Assembly (NCBI GenBank): GCA_026014875.1
Contig: JAOZHO010000035.1
Location: 62,001-126,000 of the forward strand
DNA: 64,000 bases
Direction of reading: 5' to 3'
Source: Candidatus Bathyarchaeota archaeon
Lineage (GTDB): Archaea > Thermoproteota > Bathyarchaeia > TCS64
Both the position numbers and the translations under genes were made by a program. The number at the start of each line of letters is the position of its first letter. The first letter of the stretch is position 1. The notes beneath the pieces were generated by a model that had not been told where the DNA came from, made no database searches, and saw only the letters and a program-made list of their open reading frames with translations. This document shows positions 1-8,045 of the stretch, piece after piece.

Positions 1-118
1 GGTGACATAAAGTTAATACCGATCTCGGCTATCGAGTAGAAACCTTGTCTCCCGTGGGTTGATGAATTCCTTAATTTGAAGTACTCCCGTTGATACACTT
101 GAGACGTTGGGTAACAGA

Positions 119-835
119 ATGAGTGAGAAGACAATTGGCATCCTCGGGGGTATGGGCCCCGAGGCCACGGCAGATCTTTTCTACCGGATAGTGAAGGCCA
201 CACAGGTAGAGAGAGACCAGGATCACCCCAGAACCATCGTCTACAGCAACTCCAAGGTCCCGGATAGAACCCCGGCGATCGCGGGGGGAGGGGAGAGCCC
301 CCTGCCCGAGATGCTCATGGCGGCGAGGAGCCTGGAGGGAGCGGGGGCCGACTTCCTCATCATCCCCTGCAACACTGCCCACCACTTCATCGAGGAGCTG
401 AGAAGCGAGCTCGGGATCCCCGTGCTCCACATGATCAAGATGACCGCAAGGCTCGCAGCCAGGGAGTATCCGGATGCGAGGCGGGTGGGGCTCATCGCGA
501 CGGACGGCACCTTGAGGAGCGGGATCTACGAGAGGTTCTTCGGGGAGGCCGGGATGGAGGTTCTGGTCCCGACCGCTGATCTTCAGTGCCGCGCGATGGA
601 CGCCATCTACGAACATATCAAGAAGGGGGATTTGGACACCGGGAAGAAGATATCTCTGGATGTGGCCCGGGACCTCGTGGGGCGTGGCGCGGACCTGGTC
701 ATCTGTGGCTGCACTGAGATCTCCCTGGTCCTCAAGGATGGCGACATAGCGGTACCCGTGGTGGATCCCCTGCAGGTCCTCGCCGAGGTTGCGGTCAGGG
801 TCGGCCGCGGGGAGCTGGAGCCAGAGGACGTTTAA
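119..835 (+). CDS. Aspartate/glutamate racemase family protein
   Basis: A PLP-independent amino-acid racemase of about 238 residues, the usual family length. The protein opens with the glycine-rich phosphate loop GILGGMGPEATADLF. Both catalytic cysteines of the family are visible, one in PCNTAHHF in the first half and one in GCTEISL near the end. The family interconverts L- and D-aspartate or glutamate in the cytoplasm; the substrate cannot be read from sequence. An in-frame TTG lies at 107, but the ATG at 119 gives the natural N-terminus. The last bases overlap the end of the convergent membrane-protein gene by 4 bp. Confidence 0.85.
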   Translation: MSEKTIGILGGMGPEATADLFYRIVKATQVERDQDHPRTIVYSNSKVPDRTPAIAGGGESPLPEMLMAARSLEGAGADFLIIPCNTAHHFIEELRSELGIPVLHMIKMTARLAAREYPDARRVGLIATDGTLRSGIYERFFGEAGMEVLVPTADLQCRAMDAIYEHIKKGDLDTGKKISLDVARDLVGRGADLVICGCTEISLVLKDGDIAVPVVDPLQVLAEVAVRVGRGELEPEDV

Positions 836-3276
836 GGGGTCTCGCTTCCGTTATCCGGCAACGGTTCTAGGAGGATGTGCCCCAGCTGGACCTCGTAGTC
901 CTGGGAGGGGTTGATCCCCCTTAACTCGACGACTGCTTCCTCCCATTCGACTCTGAACTCGAGCTCGACCCTGGACCATCCCTCCGAGAGCCCCTCGTGG
1001 TCGAGGTCATAGGGCCTCACATCAATATGGGCTAGCCCGTACCTCCCGTGTTCCTGGGTGGCGTCCAGGGTCAGGAGGGGTCCGGAGGCGTCCCGCGTCA
1101 GGGGAACGGCTTTCAAGTAGAATGTGGCGCGGTATCTTCCCCTGGGCAGTGTATGGTATGGGCCGTACCAGGACGGCTCATCGGCGGTGGAGTTGCAGAT
1201 CATTATGCCCCCCTGGATCACCGTGGCTTCCCCTGCTTGGAGGTCTCTGTAGTTGAATGTGGTGGAGGATGCGTGGTATCCCTCGGGGTTCACGGCCCGG
1301 ATCAGCTCGACCCTGTCTAGGATGATATCGCATGCGCCGACGGTGTAGACTCTGAACTCCACCATCTCCCGGGGCCTGTCCAGGGCGAGCCTGATCCCCA
1401 CGGATCTCCATCCCTCGCTGTGGAACTCGTATCCATATAGGTCCCTCTTAGCGATGACGCTCTCCCCCCTGTCGCTGGTGACCTCGAATGTCCCCAGGTA
1501 CCCCTCCCCGTGGTTCTCGACTTTGAGGTGGAGTACTGCGTCGTAGGCCGGCTCGAGGAGGTAGGTGTAGGGGCCGTATAGGCAGTATCCCCGTTCCGAG
1601 CCTTTCCTGGAGCGTATCGCGAGGCCGCTGTCAGCCCCGGGTTCGTGCACGATGTCCCCGGAGCCGATGTGGAGGTCCTCGTGGGCGTGGAAGACTTTCC
1701 GGACTGGGTGCGCCACCGTCTCCATGTTGGCCTCCCCTCGTTTGAAGAGGATCATCATGTCGTTGAAGGCGGTGACGCCGAACTCTGGGCTTCTGGAGAG
1801 GGCCCTGTGGGCATGGAGGGTCCAGGTGTCCCCTGACTTTAGGTCTAGGAGGGCATAGTCGACACCCTCGATCAGGGTCGTGACATAGGTCTCGAGGAGT
1901 CTGTTCTGCCTCTCGGAGTAAGTCGTGATGGGTAAGACGTACGCGTTTATCCTGTCTGAGACGTGGGGGAAGATGTGGTTCTGGGTCAGTATGTGGGCGT
2001 CCCCCGGGATGGAGTCGATGATGCTCAATGTCCAGCGGGTCCTCTCCGTAATTTTCGCTGGTGCCGGGTACCAGAGTACGGCTCCCTGGCGGTTCACGAT
2101 TGCTGAGACGGGGCTGACAGGGCTGAGCATGGAGATCACCAGGATCGAGGCTACGAGCATGTACTTCGCTGTGGATCTGCTCTCTTCTGGGCCCCTGGAT
2201 TTGAGGGTGTACGCCGTCGCGATGAAGAGGCCGGGGAGGATGTAGAGGGCGTAGTGGGAGCCAATCATGTAGTACGCCCTGTAGTTGGATAGAAGAAAGG
2301 GAAGGAGGAGTAGTAGGTTTGCCGCCATGAAGCGGTTCATGAGGGGGAGGAATAGGAGGGGGGCGAAGAGGAACAGTATGTAGAGGAACTTGAGGAAGAC
2401 GTCGTGGGAGAGTCCCTCAAGGACTTTGCCTAGATTAACCAACGCGTAGAACGGTAGACTCACGGTATCTCCGCTATAACCTATCGCCGTGAAGACGTTG
2501 GTGGCCTTGTAGATCGGGAGGAACTCTGGGGTGATCGGGAACCGGCTGATGTATCCCTTCACGAAGCTGTAGTACAACAGGCAGACGGGGACGGAGAGAA
2601 ACGGTATAGTGTGCCTGTTAAGTTTTGGGTGCCTTAGAGTTGTTATCACTTCCCCCAATTTTTCGCGGCTGAGGTACCCCAGGATCATGGCTATCAATAT
2701 GGTGAAGACGTGCTCCTGGATGAACAATGTCAGCAGGAGGGAGGCAGTGTAGGCGATCCATCGCCTCTCCAGGAGAAATAGGAATGTTGTGAACACGAGG
2801 AGGGGGATGAATATCTGGGGTTGGAAATCGAACCAGTTTGCTCCTTGGAGTCCGGGGTTGAGGAGGTAGGCGACGCTGATTATGAGGCTCGTGAGGTCGC
2901 TCCCGGTCAGCTTTCTTGAGATATAGTAGAGGGGTATCGCGGCTGCGCTAAGGATCGCTGACTTCAGGAACAACAGCGTAAGGACGGAGGGGAACAGGGC
3001 GTAGATGGGGAATATGGTTAGCAGTATCGGGCTGAAATGGATCGCTAGGTAGGAGCCCTGGGGATTCATGTAGAGCTCTGGAGTATAGTAGAAGAGCTTG
3101 CCTTCGAAGACGGATGAGTATATGAGCTGATTGAATATGCCTAGATCCCACGCGAAGCTGGAGAACGAAAGATGCTTCAGGTACGTGTGATATGTAAAAA
3201 TTGATGTGTAGATAATTACGCATAAATAAAGTGTATTTTCATACTTCTTTTTCAAAATGAACTGAATGATATTCAT
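832..3276 (-). CDS. DUF2079-family polytopic membrane protein with two C-terminal beta-sandwich-like repeats
   Basis: 814 residues. Roughly the first 390 residues are a multi-pass membrane domain with the DUF2079 pattern: a FAWDLGIFNQ motif after the first membrane segment, then the NPQGSYLAIHFSPIL stretch. DUF2079 proteins resemble GT-C glycosyltransferases, so a role in envelope glycans is possible but inferred. The C-terminal 400 residues look soluble. They contain two related segments, each starting at a YGPY motif followed by strands rich in R/V/E, which suggests tandem carbohydrate-binding-like domains outside the cell. The gene starts at an ATG in a noticeably AT-rich 5' end. It converges on the racemase gene with a 4-bp overlap. 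Confidence 0.75.
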   Translation of the reverse strand: MNIIQFILKKKYENTLYLCVIIYTSIFTYHTYLKHLSFSSFAWDLGIFNQLIYSSVFEGKLFYYTPELYMNPQGSYLAIHFSPILLTIFPIYALFPSVLTLLFLKSAILSAAAIPLYYISRKLTGSDLTSLIISVAYLLNPGLQGANWFDFQPQIFIPLLVFTTFLFLLERRWIAYTASLLLTLFIQEHVFTILIAMILGYLSREKLGEVITTLRHPKLNRHTIPFLSVPVCLLYYSFVKGYISRFPITPEFLPIYKATNVFTAIGYSGDTVSLPFYALVNLGKVLEGLSHDVFLKFLYILFLFAPLLFLPLMNRFMAANLLLLLPFLLSNYRAYYMIGSHYALYILPGLFIATAYTLKSRGPEESRSTAKYMLVASILVISMLSPVSPVSAIVNRQGAVLWYPAPAKITERTRWTLSIIDSIPGDAHILTQNHIFPHVSDRINAYVLPITTYSERQNRLLETYVTTLIEGVDYALLDLKSGDTWTLHAHRALSRSPEFGVTAFNDMMILFKRGEANMETVAHPVRKVFHAHEDLHIGSGDIVHEPGADSGLAIRSRKGSERGYCLYGPYTYLLEPAYDAVLHLKVENHGEGYLGTFEVTSDRGESVIAKRDLYGYEFHSEGWRSVGIRLALDRPREMVEFRVYTVGACDIILDRVELIRAVNPEGYHASSTTFNYRDLQAGEATVIQGGIMICNSTADEPSWYGPYHTLPRGRYRATFYLKAVPLTRDASGPLLTLDATQEHGRYGLAHIDVRPYDLDHEGLSEGWSRVELEFRVEWEEAVVELRGINPSQDYEVQLGHILLEPLPDNGSETP

Positions 3277-3312
3277 CTTGTCTATGTATTTTTAATGCCT
3301 AAGCTGAAATAA

Positions 3313-3334
3313 GGCGCATGTTCTATTTTGCGCC
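3313..3334. repeat. Inverted repeat in the divergent promoter region
   Basis: GGCGCA (3313-3318) and TGCGCC (3329-3334) form a 6-bp inverted repeat with a 10-nt spacer. It lies about 40 bp upstream of the DUF2079 gene start, where an operator or a short hairpin could sit. Nothing links it to a specific regulator. Confidence 0.35.
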
Positions 3335-3510
3335 GTTGACATGTGACATCCCTAAGTTTACCCGAATTTATCGATTCCGCTGTGATTTTACGCAGTTCAT
3401 GAAAAATTTGCCTATCCAATTATACACGAAGTTGATATTTTCTGGTCGTTAGAAAACCAGTCTTTAGTAGATTTTTGAAAACGGGGTTGAAACTGTCATG
3501 GTATTTAACG

Positions 3511-3520
3511 TATTTAAATA
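3511..3520 (+). promoter_or_regulatory. TATA box for the orphan gene upstream of TBP
   Basis: The sequence TATTTAAATA is centred about 34 bp upstream of the ATG at 3550. This spacing places transcription start within a few bases of the ATG, so the mRNA would be nearly leaderless. It is the evidence for choosing 3550 over the upstream in-frame start at 3475. Confidence 0.6.
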
Positions 3521-3549
3521 GAGGTTTTTTGGCTTATATATGGAAGGCC

Positions 3550-3876
3550 ATGAAGTTTGTTCATCTTAAGACGTTGAGGGACCTCGTGATGCTCGTCGCA
3601 TCGTCCCCGACGATGAATGTTATACAGCACCTCCAGAATGGCAAGTTCCACCTGTACTTCATCATCGGTGGCACGTTGAGTGAGATATTCCTGTACTTCG
3701 TGAAGCTGGAGAAAGCCATCGAGGGTACATTCATCACTTACAACTCCTACACGGGGGAGATCGGCTTCAGCGACAAGCTGGCTCATGAGCCGAACCTGAA
3801 CTCGTTTCCTCTCGTGGAGATCGAGAATCAGGATCTGCTACCGAATGATCTACTCTCCAAGGTGAACAGCCTCTGA
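3550..3876 (+). CDS. Conserved-looking hypothetical protein upstream of TBP
   Basis: 108 residues, not recognised. The N-terminal half is helical and amphipathic (LKTLRDLVMLVASSPTM, then a FHLYFIIGG stretch). The C-terminal half is polar and ends in NDLLSKVNSL. There is no cysteine cluster or obvious catalytic motif. The reading frame is open to 3475, but the TATA box at 3511-3520 lies inside that longer frame, so the ATG at 3550 is preferred. It stands 33 bp upstream of the TBP gene on the same strand and probably shares its transcript. Confidence 0.65.
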   Translation: MKFVHLKTLRDLVMLVASSPTMNVIQHLQNGKFHLYFIIGGTLSEIFLYFVKLEKAIEGTFITYNSYTGEIGFSDKLAHEPNLNSFPLVEIENQDLLPNDLLSKVNSL

Positions 3877-3909
3877 GCCGTGAGCGAGACTTAGCGTGGT
3901 GTGAGAGAT

Positions 3910-4473
3910 ATGGCTGAAGAGAAAAAGATTGACATAAGCATCGAGAACGTCGTAGCGTCTGCATCGCTGGACCAGAAGATCGACCTCCTGGCAATCATGA
4001 AGGTTTTCCGGAACGTCGAGTACAGGCCCAAGCAGTTCCCGGGGCTCGTCTTCAGGCTTAAGAGGCCGAAGACGGCGACCCTGATCTTCGGTTCGGGGAA
4101 GATGGTGTGCACAGGGGCCAAGTCGGAGAAGATGGCCCGGAGCGCCGTGAATAAGGTCGTGCGGGAGCTCAAGGGCAACGGGATCGTCATCCTGGGTAAG
4201 CCCTCCATCGTCATCCAGAATATCGTTGCGTCGGCTAACCTCCATGGGAAGATCGACCTAGAGATGGCTGCGGATATCATGGACAACGTGATGTACGAGC
4301 CCGAGCAGTTCCCCGGCCTCATCTACAGGATGGCGGTGCCCAAGGTGGTGATGCTCCTCTTCGCGAGCGGGAAGCTGGTCTGCACTGGAGCTAAACACGA
4401 GGACATGGTCAAAGATGCCGTCTTCAAGCTCCACGGCATCCTCGAGGAAGACGAGCTCATCTACTACGATTAG
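3910..4473 (+). CDS. tbp: TATA-box-binding protein (TBP)
   Basis: The general transcription factor that bends promoter DNA and recruits TFB and RNA polymerase. The 187-residue protein has the two direct TBP repeats. Each carries an IENVVAS/IQNIVAS strand, a FPGL(V/I)(F/Y)R segment and a (L/K)VCTGAK strand. The C-terminus is acidic (EEDELIYYD), as is common in archaeal TBPs. The ATG at 3910 is preferred to the in-frame GTG at 3901. A TFE-beta-like factor follows 20 bp downstream, so two initiation factors appear to be co-transcribed. Confidence 0.95.
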   Translation: MAEEKKIDISIENVVASASLDQKIDLLAIMKVFRNVEYRPKQFPGLVFRLKRPKTATLIFGSGKMVCTGAKSEKMARSAVNKVVRELKGNGIVILGKPSIVIQNIVASANLHGKIDLEMAADIMDNVMYEPEQFPGLIYRMAVPKVVMLLFASGKLVCTGAKHEDMVKDAVFKLHGILEEDELIYYD

Positions 4474-4493
4474 ATGTTGGATGGGGTGGAGAA

Positions 4494-4856
4494 TTGCCGA
4501 GGAAAAACGATCTAGAGCGCAAAGCCCTCCAGTTGGTCTTCGAGGCAAGTTCTGAAGGGCTACTCCAGAGCGACATGTGGAAGGCGTTAGGTGTAACAAG
4601 CCGCGAGGGATCGAGGCTCGCTCTAAAGTTCGAGGAGAAGGGCGCCGTCGAACGGAGGAAGGTCCTCCATAACGGGAGATGGACGTACAAGCTGTTCTCC
4701 CAGACGAAGCTCGTGACCCTCGAATCCATCAAGGGTTGTCCCTGCATCGTCTGCGAGGACTTGGACAAGTGCTTCGAAGGCGGTCAGATTTCTCCGCTCA
4801 ACTGCCAGCCGCTTAGCCTCTGGATGGTACCGAGCACAGCCGAAGAAGACGCCTGA
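4494..4856 (+). CDS. TFE-beta / RPC39-like transcription initiation factor (winged helix plus Fe-S domain)
   Basis: 120 residues. Residues about 5-70 form a winged helix (SDMWKALGVTSREGSRLALKFEEKG, then a basic wing). The C-terminus carries four cysteines arranged as CPCIVCEDLDKC and then NCQPLSLWM. This matches the cubane Fe-S domain described for archaeal TFE-beta and the RPC39/hRPC39 family, which supports open-complex formation with TFE-alpha. The start is TTG at 4494 with a GGGGTGGA ribosome-binding site just upstream. It directly follows TBP. A generic Fe-S winged-helix regulator is the alternative. Confidence 0.65.
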   Translation: MPRKNDLERKALQLVFEASSEGLLQSDMWKALGVTSREGSRLALKFEEKGAVERRKVLHNGRWTYKLFSQTKLVTLESIKGCPCIVCEDLDKCFEGGQISPLNCQPLSLWMVPSTAEEDA

Positions 4857-4876
4857 ATAATCAAGACGGGAAAGAC

Positions 4877-5863
4877 TTGGAAGGCTGGAAAGAGTACCTA
4901 AAATATTTCCTTTTTTTCATAATCTTAGCAGGCATCGCCCTCGGTGGCATGCAGGTCTTAAAGTCGAGTTTCAAGACCAAGTACCCCGTCATGGTTGTGG
5001 TATCGCAGAGCATGGTACCCACCCTCGGAGTCGGGGATTTCATTATCGTGGGGCGGATAGAGGACTTTGAGGATGTAGTCGCAGAATCGATGCCCGAGGG
5101 TGAGATAATCGTCTTCTTGAGGCCTGGGTCGACGAATGAGTATATCGTCCACAGGGCTGTAGACAAATTCTTCATGAATGGTGAGTGGCAGTTCGTCACT
5201 AAAGGCGACCACAACAATGTCCAGGACAGCCGACCCGTGAGCGAAACTAGGGTCATGGGCAAGGTTGTGGGCAAGATCCCTGTTCTGGGGTATTTCCCTC
5301 TGTTCATCAAGACCTCCCGGGGTTTCCTCTTCGTTGCGGGGCTCATGGCGCTGGTGTTTTTCGCGGATTACTTGATGCCTGAGAAGAGAGTCGAGAAGGC
5401 TGGTGGGCGTTTCCCCCTTCTATCGTTGATCCCCTTCGCCGTTGCGCCCATCGTGCTCCTTTTGTTCATGACGATGCCCGACACCCACTTGGAGTACGAG
5501 ATTTTCGCGCTGGGGGCATGGTATGTGGGATGTCTGATCGCACCCTTCGCGTTCGATGACGATGACATGGGGCTGATGTTCTGGCTGTATCATTTCGTGC
5601 TGGTGATGATCCCCCTGGCCAACGATATGGTCTGGTGGATAACACGTATTACCCCGAGCAATTGGTGGTTGGTCTCAGGGAGCACGGTCCCCATCACGTG
5701 GCTGCTCCAGAAGGAGTCGCCTTTCTTCTTCGAGGCGTTCAACAAGCTCGCCCTTCTCCTAGTTCCAGGCTGCCTGCTCTTTCTGGCGCTCACGGCTTTG
5801 AAGCGTAGGGGTGTGGGGGGTCTGACGATGCTCAGCGCGAGGCTGCGGCGATTTCTCTGGTGA
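4877..5863 (+). CDS. Signal peptidase I (SEC11-type, S26B) with C-terminal multi-spanning extension
   Basis: Cleaves signal peptides from exported proteins at the outer face of the membrane. One N-terminal membrane helix (residues about 8-26) precedes the catalytic domain. Ser45 sits in SQSMVPTL, His92 replaces the bacterial lysine in YIVHRAV, and the acidic residues lie in TKGDHNNVQD (Asp111, Asp117), the archaeal/eukaryotic Ser-His-Asp pattern. After residue 150 there is a further region of about 180 residues with several hydrophobic segments; SEC11-type enzymes normally end near there. The start is TTG with a GGGAAAG ribosome-binding site. It lies 20 bp after the TFE-beta-like gene. Confidence 0.85.
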   Translation: MEGWKEYLKYFLFFIILAGIALGGMQVLKSSFKTKYPVMVVVSQSMVPTLGVGDFIIVGRIEDFEDVVAESMPEGEIIVFLRPGSTNEYIVHRAVDKFFMNGEWQFVTKGDHNNVQDSRPVSETRVMGKVVGKIPVLGYFPLFIKTSRGFLFVAGLMALVFFADYLMPEKRVEKAGGRFPLLSLIPFAVAPIVLLLFMTMPDTHLEYEIFALGAWYVGCLIAPFAFDDDDMGLMFWLYHFVLVMIPLANDMVWWITRITPSNWWLVSGSTVPITWLLQKESPFFFEAFNKLALLLVPGCLLFLALTALKRRGVGGLTMLSARLRRFLW

Positions 5864-6097
5864 TTAGTGAATAACGCCGCGCGCTGTTGTGGTTTGTGTT
5901 TATTCTCTTAGGGGTGGCGGTGAGGGTTTGGATCTCTCCCGGGTTACCATGTTCTCTGGTTGAACGGCTGGCTTAGGATAAGGGTTTTCGGGGGGTTGTG
6001 TGTTCCGTGTGAAGGGGGTGTGTTTTTGTGGGGGGGGTGTTTGGTTTTCCGTTGAAGGGCGTGGGTGTGGCTGTTCAGAGGCTTTGAGCCCCTCGAT

Positions 6098-6114
6098 GGG
6101 GGTTCGAATCTCAC
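6098..6114 (+). other. tRNA T-arm-like sequence without a complete tRNA
   Basis: GGGGG, the loop TTCGAAT and CTCAC resemble a tRNA T-stem and loop, but one pair of the stem is a mismatch. The following bases (TTGGCTACCC) would be the 3' acceptor strand, yet no matching 5' half is present upstream. It may be a remnant of a tRNA 3' end, for example an old integration scar, or chance. A related GGGGTTCGAATC-N-CACT sequence lies on the minus strand near 41800. Confidence 0.3.
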
Positions 6115-6138
6115 TTGGCTACCCGTCTTCTAGTGTGC

Positions 6139-6166
6139 GGGGGGCATGGGCCCCTCCCCTTTTTTT
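6139..6166 (+). terminator. Hairpin followed by T-run
   Basis: GGGGC (6141-6145) pairs with GCCCC (6150-6154), followed by CTCCCC and seven T residues. This resembles an intrinsic terminator on the plus strand. No gene ends just upstream, so it may end a short untranslated transcript that includes the T-arm-like sequence. Confidence 0.4.
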
Positions 6167-6617
6167 GGATGTGGTGTTTTGCTTGTTTTGTTGTTTGGCG
6201 GTATTTTGCGGTCTGTTTTGGGTGTGTTTTGCTACTGAATAGCTACTGGTTTGCTCGAGTGTGGCTTCCTTTATCGTGTCCGTCTCGTCGATGATGTGCT
6301 CTGGGTCCCTTGGTCATTAATCCTTTAGATGATATACCATAATTGGGTTGTAACCTCGATTAATTTATTAGATTTCGAAACTCATCGCGTGCTGGGTGGC
6401 TCATCCCATACTCTTTTCTTCACTTCACCCTTATCCACAATGTGCGCGCTTGTATCCATTTTCTGCATGAAAACATGGAATTATCTTCCTAATCCCGAGT
6501 TTTTGTCCCATTTATCCGGGATAAAAAAGGTTAAACGGGGGTTGAGCGAGCGAAACATACACGAAAACAATCACAGGAGCACATATCGTCATTTACCCGT
6601 CATTTTCACCGCGATAA

Positions 6618-6627
6618 TAGTATATAA
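6618..6627 (+). promoter_or_regulatory. TATA box of the hdrCB-fdhA operon
   Basis: TAGTATATAA lies at 6618-6627. Transcription would begin near 6650, which is downstream of the TTG at 6640 and so argues for the later start at 6667. It is the only clear promoter before three translationally coupled genes. Confidence 0.5.
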
Positions 6628-6666
6628 CACTGAGTTCATTTGTATCGGATAGCCTTGGTCATCCTT

Positions 6667-7158
6667 GTGAATTATGATGCTGACGATAACCTCTCGGTTG
6701 TCGAGGCTTCGGAGATCTGCTTAAAGTGCGGCGTCTGTTGCGTGGTGAAGGGGCATTCCTGTCACGCACAGCTCGACGGCCAGTTCGATCCGAAGCACAC
6801 GTATGTTTATGATTGTCTTGGAATGGATTCGCCGTCCGAGAACCCCAACATATGGCTGTGTGTCTCGTGTCACAAATGTGAGGAACTGTGCCCCTATGAC
6901 GTCTCACCGATTCGTTTCATTGAGTCCATGAAGGCTGAGGCCTTCGAGAATGGGCGCGCACATCCAGTCATCTTTGGCGAGGTAGCCAATATAGTCTCCA
7001 CCGGGTTTGCGTTTCCTCTTACAACCTCATCCAGGCGTCAGCGCCAGCAGCTGGGTCTGGAGCCCCTCGACGAATCAGCGGCAGAAGACTTGATGAAGAT
7101 CGCCGAGATAACCGGGCTCTCGGAGAAGATTGCTCAGTATCGGGGGGAAGAGCGTTGA
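6667..7158 (+). CDS. hdrC: Heterodisulfide reductase subunit C-like iron-sulfur protein
   Basis: A cytoplasmic electron carrier with two [4Fe-4S] motifs. The first is ICLKCGVCC with a later Cys in GHSC; the second is LCVSCHKCEELCPYDVSP. The length (163 residues) and cysteine spacing are those of HdrC, which relays electrons between a flavin subunit and the HdrB catalytic subunit. The frame is open from a TTG at 6640, but the TATA box position favours GTG at 6667. The stop codon overlaps the start of hdrB by 4 bp. No hdrA or mvhD is present in the window. Confidence 0.8.
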   Translation: MNYDADDNLSVVEASEICLKCGVCCVVKGHSCHAQLDGQFDPKHTYVYDCLGMDSPSENPNIWLCVSCHKCEELCPYDVSPIRFIESMKAEAFENGRAHPVIFGEVANIVSTGFAFPLTTSSRRQRQQLGLEPLDESAAEDLMKIAEITGLSEKIAQYRGEER

Positions 7159-8045
7159 GGTACAGTTTCTTCAAAGGGTGCTTCCTGCCGGTGAGACTGC
7201 CCCACATCGAGAAGGTCTCCGTGAACGTGCTGGGGGAGTTGGGAGTGGAACTCAAGGAGACTCAGGGGTTCAGCTGCTGCCCTGAGCCGGTGGGCTTCCT
7301 GTCCACTGACAGGTTGACGGGGATGGCTATCGCTGCCCGGAATATTTCACTGGCTGAGGAGGAGGGCCTCGACATACTCACCCTCTGTAACGGTTGCACG
7401 TATTCCCTCAGGCACGTCAATCATACGCTGAAGGCGGATGAGGAGGCGAGGGAGAAGGTCAACGAGGTTCTCAGCGCAACCGACCACCAGTTCAGGGGGA
7501 CTGTGGATGTCAAGCACTTCGCCTCGGTCCTCATGGATGACATTGGGCTGCACCATATCACGGGGAAGGTCGAGAAACCGTTGGAAGGGCTCACGGTTGC
7601 GGGTCACACGGGTTGCCACATCGTCAGCCCCCCTGAGATCATGGCGTTCGACGATCCTTTCGATCCTCAGGTGCTGGATAAGATGGTTAGTGTATTGGGC
7701 TCAGAGCCTGCCGATTTCGATCTCAAGACCCTCTGCTGCGGCTGGACCCTCACCAATTACGGGGATAAAAGCGGGTCAGACAAGCTTCTCGGTGCCAAAC
7801 TCGAGGCGATGCACAGAGCTGGGTCGGACTGCATCTCAGTGATCTGCCCCCAGTGCTTCTACCAGTTCGATATGGGGCAGCTTCTCGCCTCCAGGAGGCT
7901 GGGGCTCGAGTTCAGTGTGCCCGTTCTATTTTATCTTCAGCTCCTGGGCTTAGCTATGGGGTATAGTTTGGAGGATATCGGGCTCAAGCGCCATAGGACA
8001 AAGTCATCCGGGTTCGAGGAGAAAATTCTGGAGGTCTTAGGATGA
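7155..8045 (+). CDS. hdrB: Heterodisulfide reductase subunit B-like protein (two CCG domains)
   Basis: 296 residues with two cysteine-rich CCG domains, which ligate the noncubane [4Fe-4S] clusters at the disulfide-reducing site of HdrB. The motifs FSCCPEPVGF and LCNGCTYSLRHVN form the first half; HTGCHIV, LCCGWTLTNYG and CPQCFYQFDMGQ form the second. The start is TTG at 7155, overlapping the hdrC stop by 4 bp, and its own stop overlaps the fdhA ATG by 4 bp. Whether the substrate is CoM-S-S-CoB or another disulfide cannot be told; methanogenesis genes are absent here. Confidence 0.85.
   Translation: MRYSFFKGCFLPVRLPHIEKVSVNVLGELGVELKETQGFSCCPEPVGFLSTDRLTGMAIAARNISLAEEEGLDILTLCNGCTYSLRHVNHTLKADEEAREKVNEVLSATDHQFRGTVDVKHFASVLMDDIGLHHITGKVEKPLEGLTVAGHTGCHIVSPPEIMAFDDPFDPQVLDKMVSVLGSEPADFDLKTLCCGWTLTNYGDKSGSDKLLGAKLEAMHRAGSDCISVICPQCFYQFDMGQLLASRRLGLEFSVPVLFYLQLLGLAMGYSLEDIGLKRHRTKSSGFEEKILEVLG

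Larger units (their letters stand above)
5864..6617. other. Long intergenic region with a G/T-rich tract and tRNA T-arm-like scrap
   Basis: No credible gene is seen. The plus strand is strongly G+T-rich from about 5990 to 6245, with T- and G-runs. It contains a tRNA T-arm-like hairpin (6098-6114) and a hairpin plus T-run (6139-6166). The segment after 6300 is ordinary AT-rich spacer leading to the hdrC promoter. A degenerate TTTTTGTCCCAT half of the GTCTC palindrome family lies near 6504. A related G/T-rich tract occurs at 41155-41280. Confidence 0.5.

Noticed and set aside
6000-6242. An 80-residue frame in the G/T-rich tract
   Set aside because: Composed of C/F/V/G from low-complexity G/T DNA; not protein-like.
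6329-6652. A 107-residue frame upstream of hdrC
   Set aside because: AT-rich spacer codons, no motif, and it runs across the TATA box of the hdr operon.
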